A stretch of 64,000 nucleotides of DNA from Apibacter muscae (GTDB lineage: Bacteria > Bacteroidota > Bacteroidia > Flavobacteriales > Weeksellaceae), in assembly GCF_007845635.1 (NCBI RefSeq), contig NZ_SELG01000041.1, positions 186,001-250,000 of the forward strand, written 5' to 3'. Shown one piece after another: positions 27,459 through 35,372 of this stretch. Numbering within the stretch: position 1 is the stretch's first letter; every line of letters begins with the position of its first letter. The notes under the pieces are model-generated. The model was not told where the DNA came from. It saw only the letters and a program-made list of their open reading frames with translations, and did not search any database. Position numbers and translations under genes: made by a program.

Positions 27459-28570
27459 AGAATGTAGCTATTTTAGAATTTGAAACTCACTCTCATTTGC
27501 TCTATTTGTGGGATAGGATACTTCAAGATCAAAATAGTTACCAATACCATTTTTTTGTATCCAAAAATATTAATAAACAGCTAAGGGATATAACTTCTAC
27601 TAAAATAACAGTAATTGAACATTTTATTGATTTAAATAATAAATTGTTTAGCTATGATTTAGTAATTATTAATACACTACATAGAAATTTTGAAAAGTAT
27701 GCTCTTATATTTGAAAATTATAAGACACTTTTATTAGTTCACAATTCTAATTTTTATTTTAAGTCTGCCAATTATAAATTTATATATCTCTTTAAAAATT
27801 TCAATGTTCAATTGAATTATTATTATCTTAAATTAATTTATAAAGAAAAAATTTATAAAAATAGGAGTATTATAAATAGGGCAGGGGGATTTGGGGTTTT
27901 ATCTGAAGAAATTCTTAATTACAATTCCAATCAATATAAAAATAAGTATTACGTTCCTTTATTTTATAATAAGTCTGTTGAAATCTCTCCAAACCAATCA
28001 CAAATAAAGATTGTTATTCCTGGTAATATTTCCCAAAGAAGAAGAGACTACGATTTGATATTTAAAATCTTGCCAGAATTAGCTCCGAAAGCCAATTTAT
28101 GTTTTGTTTTTTTAGGAAAGCCTGAAAATATTAAAATGCAAAAAAAATTAGAAAATTTTTCTAAATCTAAATTTTCGAACAGAATTCAAATTAAATATTA
28201 TTCTCAATGGATTTCACAAAAGGAATTTGATGCTGAAATGTTTTCATCCCATTATCTACTATGTCCTTTGCATAAAGAAACCTCCTTTTATTTACAAAAA
28301 GAAATTTATGGAAAAACTAAGATTTCAGGAAATGAAACCGATTGCATCTATTATGGAAAAATAGGAATTTTCCCAGAATTTTATAAAATGAAAAATTGGG
28401 ATAATCTTTATTATAAAAATCAACAAGACTTAATTAATATTTTAGAAAATATTACCTTTGAGAAATATATTGAAGACACCAAAGGATTATTAAAGAATGC
28501 CAAATTATTCTCCCAATCAAATGCAAGTAAGCATATGATCAATGTCTTTGATAAATTAATAAATGTATGA
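27455..28570 (+). CDS. Uncharacterised glycan-cluster protein, possibly a GT-B-like transferase
   Basis: A 371-residue protein I do not firmly recognise. It has no signal peptide. The N-terminal half reads like one Rossmann domain (KNVAILEFETHSHLLY, YDLVIINTLHR, TLLLVHNS) and the second half like another (QIKIVIPGNISQRRRDYDLI, LCFVFLGKPENI, YLLCPLHKE), the layout of GT-B glycosyltransferases. It is joined by ATGA overlaps to the GT2 gene before and the FkbM gene after, so it is surely part of the same glycan pathway. The transferase reading is inference. Confidence 0.6.
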   Translation: MKNVAILEFETHSHLLYLWDRILQDQNSYQYHFFVSKNINKQLRDITSTKITVIEHFIDLNNKLFSYDLVIINTLHRNFEKYALIFENYKTLLLVHNSNFYFKSANYKFIYLFKNFNVQLNYYYLKLIYKEKIYKNRSIINRAGGFGVLSEEILNYNSNQYKNKYYVPLFYNKSVEISPNQSQIKIVIPGNISQRRRDYDLIFKILPELAPKANLCFVFLGKPENIKMQKKLENFSKSKFSNRIQIKYYSQWISQKEFDAEMFSSHYLLCPLHKETSFYLQKEIYGKTKISGNETDCIYYGKIGIFPEFYKMKNWDNLYYKNQQDLINILENITFEKYIEDTKGLLKNAKLFSQSNASKHMINVFDKLINV

Positions 28571-29367
28571 CGAAATTTAGAGAAAAATTAATAGAATTCA
28601 CCTATAAATACTTGCCTTACTTATATAAAAAAAGATTTTTTAAAAAGTTAAATCATTTAACAAAAATAAATATCGAAGAAAGAAATGTAGAATATGAATT
28701 TCTTTATTTATCAGAATATTTGAAACCGAACAATGTTTTTTTTGATGTTGGTTCGAATGTAGGATCATACCTTTATTATGTAGAAAAAATTATTGGTTCT
28801 AATCATATTTATGGCTTTGAACCCAATCCTTATTTATTTAAAAGAACTAAACATTTATTTCCTTCTGTACATTTAGAACATTTGGCACTGTGTAATACTC
28901 AGGGAACATTAACCTTTAAAGTTCCCAGTATAAATAATGAAGAAATATCCACGAGAGGTACTCTGAAAACTGAATATGTTGAGGATAATGAAACCTCTTT
29001 TAAATTATTAGGGGTACCTGCGGATACCTTAGATAATTACGTAAATAATAACCATATTAAAAAAATAGATTTTTTGAAGATTGACGTTGAAGGAGCGGAG
29101 ATGGATGTAATTGCTGGAGGCATAAATGCTATACAAAAATTTAAACCGATTTTAATCGTTGAAGTAGAAGAGAGGCATCATAATCAGGAATCTGTATGGA
29201 AGGTAATACAGCCTATTTTAAAATTGGGTTACGATCCCTATTTTTGGGACAAGAATTCTTTTCAATTAAAGAATTTCACCTCAATGGTAGATACGAATCA
29301 AAAGAATTCAGATATTCAAAATAAAAAACAATATTTAAATAATTTTATTTTCTTACCAAAAAATTAA
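28567..29367 (+). CDS. FkbM-family methyltransferase
   Basis: A 266-residue SAM-dependent O-methyltransferase: motif I VFFDVGSNVGSYLYYVEK (about 58-75), GFEPNPYLF, LALCNTQGTLTF and KIDVEGAEMDVIAGG, all standard for FkbM. Such enzymes methylate sugars of surface glycans or other hydroxyls. It overlaps the previous gene as ATGA and is followed 13 bases later by the flippase, supporting a methylated surface sugar. Confidence 0.88.
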   Translation: MTKFREKLIEFTYKYLPYLYKKRFFKKLNHLTKINIEERNVEYEFLYLSEYLKPNNVFFDVGSNVGSYLYYVEKIIGSNHIYGFEPNPYLFKRTKHLFPSVHLEHLALCNTQGTLTFKVPSINNEEISTRGTLKTEYVEDNETSFKLLGVPADTLDNYVNNNHIKKIDFLKIDVEGAEMDVIAGGINAIQKFKPILIVEVEERHHNQESVWKVIQPILKLGYDPYFWDKNSFQLKNFTSMVDTNQKNSDIQNKKQYLNNFIFLPKN

Positions 29368-29380
29368 ATTGATCTAAGGA

Positions 29381-30868
29381 ATGGGAATTGTTGCCCGGCA
29401 GGGAATAAAATACAGTATTGTTAGTTATTTAAGTTTTTTATTGGGAACTTTCTCTACCATAGTAATTTATCCGGCAGATACAGAGTTTTTAGGAAAAATA
29501 CGTTTCATACAACCATCGGCAGAAATTATTTTTCCATTTATGGTATTTGGTCTTAGTTATGCCAATATAAAATATCATCAAAAATTTAAGGCTAAAAATC
29601 AACAAATAGATTTTTTACTATTTTCTATAAAGTTTATATTCCTAAGTTTTATAATACTTTCACTCATCTTTTGGCTTTTAGCTACTTATTATTCAGGTAT
29701 AAGCAGTTCCGATTTTTGGAAAATGAAACAATACATTTTACCCGCAGCCTTATTTTTAGCAATTACTCAACTATTTTCAAAATATGTTTCCAATTTTAAA
29801 AGAGTTGCCATTACAGGAATATTCGAAAATTTTTTCCCCAAACTAGGTTCTCTAGTAGGTTTTGTATTTTGTGTGTATATTGGATTTTCATCCTCTGCGT
29901 CCTTATCCATATTTGTTTTTTTCTTTGCTATAGCTATGCTGGGAATGGTGCTATATTTTTTTAAGCTAAACAAGGATAAGAGAAGTAATCGCTTAGATAT
30001 TCTTAAAGACAAACCCTTTAGAACTGAAGTTTTTTATTTTTGTTTTTTCTCAGTACTCGGTAGTTTAGGAAACCAACTAGCATTGCGCATAGATAATCTT
30101 ATGATTTCGGAACTTATAGATTATAAACAGAATGGAATTTACTCCATCTTAATGTCTATTATAGGATTTCTAACCATACCTTTGGCCGGAATATTTGCAA
30201 TTTCAGGACCTATAATTGTTGAAAAAATAGAAAACCATAAATTCGAGGAACTAGGAATCTTCTATAAAAATATTTCTAAATATTTATTTTTATTTGGAAC
30301 TGTATTATTAACATGTATTCTCTCTGGGATGGAATACCTTTTTTTATTAATGAAAAATGGTAAAGATCTCTTAGATGCTAAAGCGATCATTTACATACTA
30401 GGAGTATCAACCTTGTTTGATTTAGCTACAGGTTTTAACAGCCATATAATTACCTACTCAAAATACTATAGATTTAATATCTATACAATGCTTTTTTTAG
30501 CAGGGTTAACCATATGCACGAATTGGATTTTTATAAAACATCTAAATCTTGGTATTGAAGGAGTAGCTATTGCTACAGCTATTTCATTAACTATATATAA
30601 TATTGTTAAACTGTGGTTTAACTATGCTAAATTTAAAATTCATCCCTTTACTATTCAATACTTATATATATTAATAGTTGGAATCATCGCCTATGGAATT
30701 GCTTTAATAATTCCAGAATCTACCATTAATTTTATAAATCTAATAACTAAGCCTTTAACTGTACTAATAACTTTTTCCCTAAGCAATTTACTATTCAAAT
30801 TTGTACCTTTAGATAAAATATGCAATAAAAATTGGAAAACATTTTTAACAGGAGTAAATAAAAAATAA
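29381..30868 (+). CDS. Polysaccharide flippase (Wzx/MATE-like) family protein
   Basis: A 495-residue integral membrane protein with 12-14 predicted transmembrane segments, starting with VARQGIKYSIVSYLSFLLGTFSTI, a pattern typical of oligosaccharide flippases in the MOP superfamily. It should move lipid-linked oligosaccharide units across the inner membrane. It is the last gene of the glycan unit. No matching polymerase (Wzy) is present in the window, so the polysaccharide class is not defined. Confidence 0.85.
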   Translation: MGIVARQGIKYSIVSYLSFLLGTFSTIVIYPADTEFLGKIRFIQPSAEIIFPFMVFGLSYANIKYHQKFKAKNQQIDFLLFSIKFIFLSFIILSLIFWLLATYYSGISSSDFWKMKQYILPAALFLAITQLFSKYVSNFKRVAITGIFENFFPKLGSLVGFVFCVYIGFSSSASLSIFVFFFAIAMLGMVLYFFKLNKDKRSNRLDILKDKPFRTEVFYFCFFSVLGSLGNQLALRIDNLMISELIDYKQNGIYSILMSIIGFLTIPLAGIFAISGPIIVEKIENHKFEELGIFYKNISKYLFLFGTVLLTCILSGMEYLFLLMKNGKDLLDAKAIIYILGVSTLFDLATGFNSHIITYSKYYRFNIYTMLFLAGLTICTNWIFIKHLNLGIEGVAIATAISLTIYNIVKLWFNYAKFKIHPFTIQYLYILIVGIIAYGIALIIPESTINFINLITKPLTVLITFSLSNLLFKFVPLDKICNKNWKTFLTGVNKK

Positions 30869-30939
30869 ATTTTATGAGTTAAAAATGGAAATAAATAAGA
30901 ATTTCTTAACGTTTATATTGTATAATACCTAAAAAATTA

Positions 30940-31740
30940 ATGAATATATATAAAAAATACCTATCCATAAGTTTCATACTTATATATTCTTGTTTCACTT
31001 ATTCCCAAGAAAGATTATTGAAAGGCAAAGTATATTTTTTTGATACTTCTTCGGAGGAATCAGTTGCTGATATTTACGTAAAAAATATAAATACCGGCTA
31101 TACCACTATAACCGATTTAACAGGAAATTTTGTTATACCTGCACAAGCAGAAGATAAAATACAATTTACTTCTTATCATACAGAAGAACGAATCGTAACT
31201 GTTACACCAACAATGTATGAAGAAAAAAAAATGAGAATTCAATTGGATATTTCTACCGGAACGGTTTTAGAAAGTGTTACAGTGGTAGTACTTAAATCTT
31301 ATGGAAGTTTAGAATTGGATGTTAAACGAATTCCTATGAAGAATAAAACCAACGAACTGATGAATAAACTAGGAGAATTAATGCCTACGCAAAAAATGGA
31401 CGGTTCTACAGATTTAGATTCGCAGTTGGCACGTTTAGCACCTATGAAATTTAGTATAGACAATATGCTAGGAGCCTTGTCTGGAGAAACTAAAAAGAAA
31501 GAAAAATTATACATTTATGAAGATCGCATGAATGTTTTGCAAGATATTAGAGACTATTTAGGAGATCAATATTTTATCGATCAAGGGTTAAATAAAGATC
31601 AAATCAATGAATTTTTATTATTTACGTATTTAAATTACAACTTAAGATATTTCTACGATCATCAGAATTATTATGTAATTCTAAGCATTTTCAATAAATC
31701 AATTGAAAATTATAAATCTAAAAAAAATGAATCTAAGTAA
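30940..31740 (+). CDS. Exported carboxypeptidase-regulatory-like (CarboxypepD_reg) protein
   Basis: A 266-residue exported protein. A signal peptide (ending near TYSQ) is followed by a carboxypeptidase-regulatory-like beta domain (residues about 25-110: LLKGKVYFFD, VADIYVKNINTGYTTITDLTGNFVIPA, IQFTSYHTEERIVTV), as found at the front of TonB-dependent receptors. The rest is helical and charged, with no barrel. Small proteins of this type are common in Flavobacteria and their role is not known. A very strong hairpin follows. Confidence 0.8.
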   Translation: MNIYKKYLSISFILIYSCFTYSQERLLKGKVYFFDTSSEESVADIYVKNINTGYTTITDLTGNFVIPAQAEDKIQFTSYHTEERIVTVTPTMYEEKKMRIQLDISTGTVLESVTVVVLKSYGSLELDVKRIPMKNKTNELMNKLGELMPTQKMDGSTDLDSQLARLAPMKFSIDNMLGALSGETKKKEKLYIYEDRMNVLQDIRDYLGDQYFIDQGLNKDQINEFLLFTYLNYNLRYFYDHQNYYVILSIFNKSIENYKSKKNESK

Positions 31741-31750
31741 TAAGTCCTTT

Positions 31751-31789
31751 AAAATCCAAGTGCTTATCTTTGATAAGCACTTGGATTTT
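31751..31789. terminator. Bidirectional terminator between convergent genes
   Basis: A perfect 18-bp inverted repeat (AAAATCCAAGTGCTTATC / GATAAGCACTTGGATTTT) with a three-base loop. It stands between the exported protein and sufS and can stop both transcripts. Confidence 0.9.
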
Positions 31790-31807
31790 AAATAAGTAAG
31801 GTAAATT

Positions 31808-33034
31808 TTATAATAACATTTTTTTTGCTTCTTGAATACCGTTTACAAGTAAATCTATATCCTCCAGCGTATTATAAACAGCAAAAGAAGCACGAATGGT
31901 TCCCGGTATTTCAAATCTTTTCATTATAGGTTGGGCGCAATGGTGTCCCGTACGTACCGCTATTCCATGTTTGTCTAAAATAAATCCAACGTCAGAAGAA
32001 TTTGTATTGGCTATATCCAGATTAAAAGAGATCAATCCAGCCCTCTGTTTAGCATTTTTAGAATATATCGTTAAGTTTTCAATTTCTTCTAGTTTTTGGG
32101 TTGCATACTTTAGTAATTCATCTTCATGATGTTGAATATTTTTTAAACCTAAACTTTGTATAAATTCAATGGATTTTCTCAAAACAATATTTCCTGCAAT
32201 ATTAGGAGTGCCTGCTTCAAATTTAAATGGCAATTCGGCAAAAGTGGTTTTTTCAAAAGTAACTTCTTTAATCATTTCACCACCGCCTTGGTAGGGATCC
32301 ATAACCTCCAAAAGATGTTCCTTTCCGTAAAGAATACCCACACCTGTAGGTCCATACATTTTATGAGCCGAGAAAACATAGAAATCCGCGTCTAGTTCTT
32401 GCACATCCACCTTTAAGTGTGGAATGGATTGTGCCCCATCAATCAACACATAGGCACCGGCTTGATGCGCGAGTTGTATAATGGATTCTATAGGATTTAC
32501 AACACCTAAAGCATTGGATACATGGTTTACCGCTACCAATTTTGTTTTTTCCGTCAAAAGATTTTTATAATCCTCCAGAATTAAATCTCCATGCTCATCT
32601 ACTGGGATAATTTTTAATATCAAATCTTTTCGATTGGCTAACAGTTGCCAAGGAACAATATTGGAATGATGTTCTAACTGAGAAATTATAATTTCATCAC
32701 CAGCCTTTAACAATCTTTCTAAACCAGAAGCTACTAAGTTTATACCTTCGGTCGTCCCTTTGGTAAATATAATTTCATAGTCTTTCTTAGCATTTATAAA
32801 TGATTGTACCACCTTTCTGGATTCTTCCATTTCCATAGTAGCCAATTGGCTTAAGGTATGGATCCCTCTGTGTACATTGGAATTGATGGTTCGGTAATAG
32901 TTAATTTCTGCATCCAAAACTATATTAGGCTTCTGCGTGGTTGCAGCATTGTCTAAATATACAATTGTATGATTGTTTACTTTTTCACCTAAGATAGGAA
33001 ATTGGGTTTGTATATGTTTTGTATCAATACTCAT
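31808..33034 (-). CDS. sufS: Cysteine desulfurase SufS
   Basis: A PLP enzyme that takes sulfur from cysteine for Fe-S cluster assembly by the SUF system. The 408-residue group II desulfurase has YLDNAATTQKP at the start, SNVHRGIHTL, the PLP lysine in SAHKMYGPTG (Lys225), and the persulfide cysteine in RTGHHCAQP (Cys366). No SufE or SufBCD gene is adjacent on this side. A -7-like TAACTTTG lies on the minus strand at 33062-33055. Confidence 0.95.
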   Translation of the reverse strand: MSIDTKHIQTQFPILGEKVNNHTIVYLDNAATTQKPNIVLDAEINYYRTINSNVHRGIHTLSQLATMEMEESRKVVQSFINAKKDYEIIFTKGTTEGINLVASGLERLLKAGDEIIISQLEHHSNIVPWQLLANRKDLILKIIPVDEHGDLILEDYKNLLTEKTKLVAVNHVSNALGVVNPIESIIQLAHQAGAYVLIDGAQSIPHLKVDVQELDADFYVFSAHKMYGPTGVGILYGKEHLLEVMDPYQGGGEMIKEVTFEKTTFAELPFKFEAGTPNIAGNIVLRKSIEFIQSLGLKNIQHHEDELLKYATQKLEEIENLTIYSKNAKQRAGLISFNLDIANTNSSDVGFILDKHGIAVRTGHHCAQPIMKRFEIPGTIRASFAVYNTLEDIDLLVNGIQEAKKMLL

Positions 33035-33693
33035 TTTAAAATTTAATAGAAACCCAAAGTTAGTGAAAATTAAGATGGCAATAAATAGAATAGGAATTGA
33101 AAAACCCTATTTAACATAATATAAATTATAGGCAAATTTTTAGATTTTAGATTTTTAGTGATTTTCAGCAAGTTTTAAAATGATTCCAATCAATCAATGA
33201 TTGTCAAATTTCACATTTCAAGTGCATATACTTTAAAAATTAACAACCTTTAGAAAAAATTTATGTAATAAATTTTTTTGCACTAAATAACTATACGTTA
33301 AATCTGAAAAGTTATTCAGATTTTATTAGTGAATACTTGCAAAATTTTATTTATAGGTATCATCCTTTATATATGTAAAAAATTTCATCTAGGACCGTTT
33401 TATTTGCGCATAAATATTTTATACTTCTTTATTAAATTCTAAAGATATTTAGGTATTTAAAGTATATAAAAATTAGATCCTAGTATTAATTATATAAGAT
33501 TAAAGAATCAACCCTTTTTACTCTCATATCTTCTTTTTCATCCTTTCTATTTAACATAATATTTTAAAATTTAATATTTAGTACAAAAATTCCTTGTTTT
33601 AATTATTATATGCCCACTTCAGACAAGTGATAGACTTGTATTTTAGATCATTTTTGTATCTTAGCCCAAAGATAAATTTATAGATTTGTAACT
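33035..33693. other. Long AT-rich intergenic region
   Basis: 659 bases without a convincing gene. It contains a 9-bp hairpin AAATCTGAA / TTCAGATTT (33300-33323) and a short dyad ACAAGT-N5-ACTTGT (33623-33639) upstream of the XRE gene that could be an operator. I see no RNA gene. Confidence 0.45.
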
Positions 33694-34113
33694 ATGACTA
33701 TTGAAAACCCTACCCCAAAGAATATTCACCAAGGCCGTAATATAAAACGTTTCCGAGAAATGTTAGGAATAAAACAGGAAGCATTGGCTTGGGAACTGGG
33801 TGAAGACTGGAACCAGAAGAAAATTTCATTACTGGAACAAAAAGAACAGGTGGAAGATAAAGTGTTGGAAAAAATTGCTGAAATTTTAAAAGTTCCTTCG
33901 GAAGCTATTAAAAATTTTGATGATGAGCTTGCTATAAATGTTATTTCTAATACAATAAACAATAATGACAATGCTACTATGACAAATCCGGCGGTTTTAA
34001 ATTATCAACCAAGCTTTAATCCTGTGGATAAAATGGTGGAGCTTTATGAACGTATGCTCCAACAACAAAAGGAAATGATCGAAAAGTTAGAGAAGTTGAT
34101 TGAGAGGAAGTAA
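33694..34113 (+). CDS. XRE-family helix-turn-helix regulator, paralogue 1
   Basis: A 139-residue regulator with an N-terminal HTH_3-type domain (residues 11-65): GRNIKRFREMLGIKQEALA, then WNQKKISLLEQKE as recognition helix region. A variable linker (QNNxT-rich) and a C-terminal coiled-coil-like tail (VDKMVELYERMLQQQKEMIEKLEKLIE) probably mediate dimerisation. Two more copies of this family occur in the window (40691 and 44196). It is the gene directly before the Hachiman-like pair, 461 bases upstream. The -7-like TAGATTTG ends five bases before the ATG, so the mRNA may be leaderless. Confidence 0.85.
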   Translation: MTIENPTPKNIHQGRNIKRFREMLGIKQEALAWELGEDWNQKKISLLEQKEQVEDKVLEKIAEILKVPSEAIKNFDDELAINVISNTINNNDNATMTNPAVLNYQPSFNPVDKMVELYERMLQQQKEMIEKLEKLIERK

Positions 34114-34574
34114 TAACTTTTACTTGAAAGTTAAAAAGATAAAACAAAGTATTTGAAGGATATTTAGAATAGAATGAATATAAGCAATAATTATTATATA
34201 ATATAAACATCTATTAAAAGTTAGTTTCAATATAATATCTTCTCCCTTATCTCATTTTTTTTAGGTTAAATAATCTAATGATAAATAACACCACTCATAA
34301 AAATAATATTTATATTTCTTTATTTATCATAATTATATTTACCATGCTGAATGATTCATGTTTAATTTGATGATAAATTTCACTTCTATATATTTGTATA
34401 AATATTTTTTTATCTTAGCATAAAATAAAAAATAGTTGCTTTATGAATTTATTAAATAATAATTTTTGTTTTTATTCAATTCTAATTATACAGCGATATT
34501 GTTTATACCATTAATTATAAATCCATTCAGTTTTAATTATATAATTTAAAGTTGGATTATAGTTATCATAGAAT
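34114..34574. other. Very AT-rich region before the defence pair
   Basis: No gene I would call; the only start-to-stop frame is a 24-codon one at 34443-34517. Base composition drops even further than in neighbouring DNA. It should hold the promoter of the nuclease-helicase operon, but I find no clear TTG-N19-TAnnTTTG match. Confidence 0.45.
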
Positions 34575-35372
34575 ATGAATATATTCTTAAAAATGATTAG
34601 AGTGTTTAAAGATTCTAAATTTAAAATTTCGGAAAATTTTTCCCTACATTTCATAAATATTGAAACATATTCTTCTGATCTTATAAATCTTATAAAATCA
34701 GAGATAGTGAAAGTTTGGGATGGAGATTTATCAGAATACGAATTATCCCTCGTTAAAAATCAAATCAAACGTTTTTTTAAGGAAAAAACTGAAAATCAAA
34801 ATTATGGATTCGTTGCAGAATTTATTTGTCATTTATATTTACGCTATATAGGTTTTCAACAATATTCTGTTTTAAAAAATCTAGAAGAAATTAAAGCTCC
34901 CAAAAAAGGTTTTGATGGTTTATACGAGAAAGATGGAATTGTATGGCTAATTGAAAGTAAATCTGCAAGTCCTAATAGAAAAACATTTGTAACCCATAAA
35001 AATAAAGTTGCTGAAGCGTATAGAGATTTAAAAGATAAACTTGAAAAGAACACATCGGATGAAAATAAAAATAATCCTTGGGAGAATGCTAAAAGTCATT
35101 TTTTGTATACTCAAAAAAAAGATGATTCTATCTTTAAACATATAAATCGTTTAAGCATTAGTTATGAAAAACAAGATATAATGAAAATCGATGATTTTAA
35201 TGTGATTCCTTGTTCTACAATTTATTTGGACAAAGACTACTGTGAAATAAATAATGTTGAATTAGAAAAAAGTCTTAAATCTTTATTAAATAGATATAAA
35301 GCAAAAAATATGTCTGTACTATGTATTAATAAAAAAGATATTAAATGTTTTATAAATTTTATTTATGAGTAA
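34575..35372 (+). CDS. HamA-like nuclease (DUF1837-type) of a Hachiman-like defence system
   Basis: A 265-residue protein with the core of a PD-(D/E)xK nuclease: GFDG (Asp114) followed by WLIESKS (Glu127, Lys129), the same ExK arrangement as in the HamA effector of Hachiman. Upstream is YGFVAEFICHLYLRY, matching the helix with a conserved glutamate (Glu82) that comes before the catalytic strand in that family. It overlaps the helicase gene by eight bases (ATGAGTAA), so the two proteins are made together. In known Hachiman, HamA is held inactive by HamB and degrades DNA when released. The sequence is divergent: the usual DGIH and GEAK forms are replaced. Family assignment is inference from motif, length and partner. 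Confidence 0.6.
   Translation: MNIFLKMIRVFKDSKFKISENFSLHFINIETYSSDLINLIKSEIVKVWDGDLSEYELSLVKNQIKRFFKEKTENQNYGFVAEFICHLYLRYIGFQQYSVLKNLEEIKAPKKGFDGLYEKDGIVWLIESKSASPNRKTFVTHKNKVAEAYRDLKDKLEKNTSDENKNNPWENAKSHFLYTQKKDDSIFKHINRLSISYEKQDIMKIDDFNVIPCSTIYLDKDYCEINNVELEKSLKSLLNRYKAKNMSVLCINKKDIKCFINFIYE

Noticed and set aside
34443-34517. 24-codon frame upstream of the HamA-like gene, possible leader peptide
   Set aside because: Length and composition are what random AT-rich DNA gives; no ribosome-binding site or attenuator structure was found.
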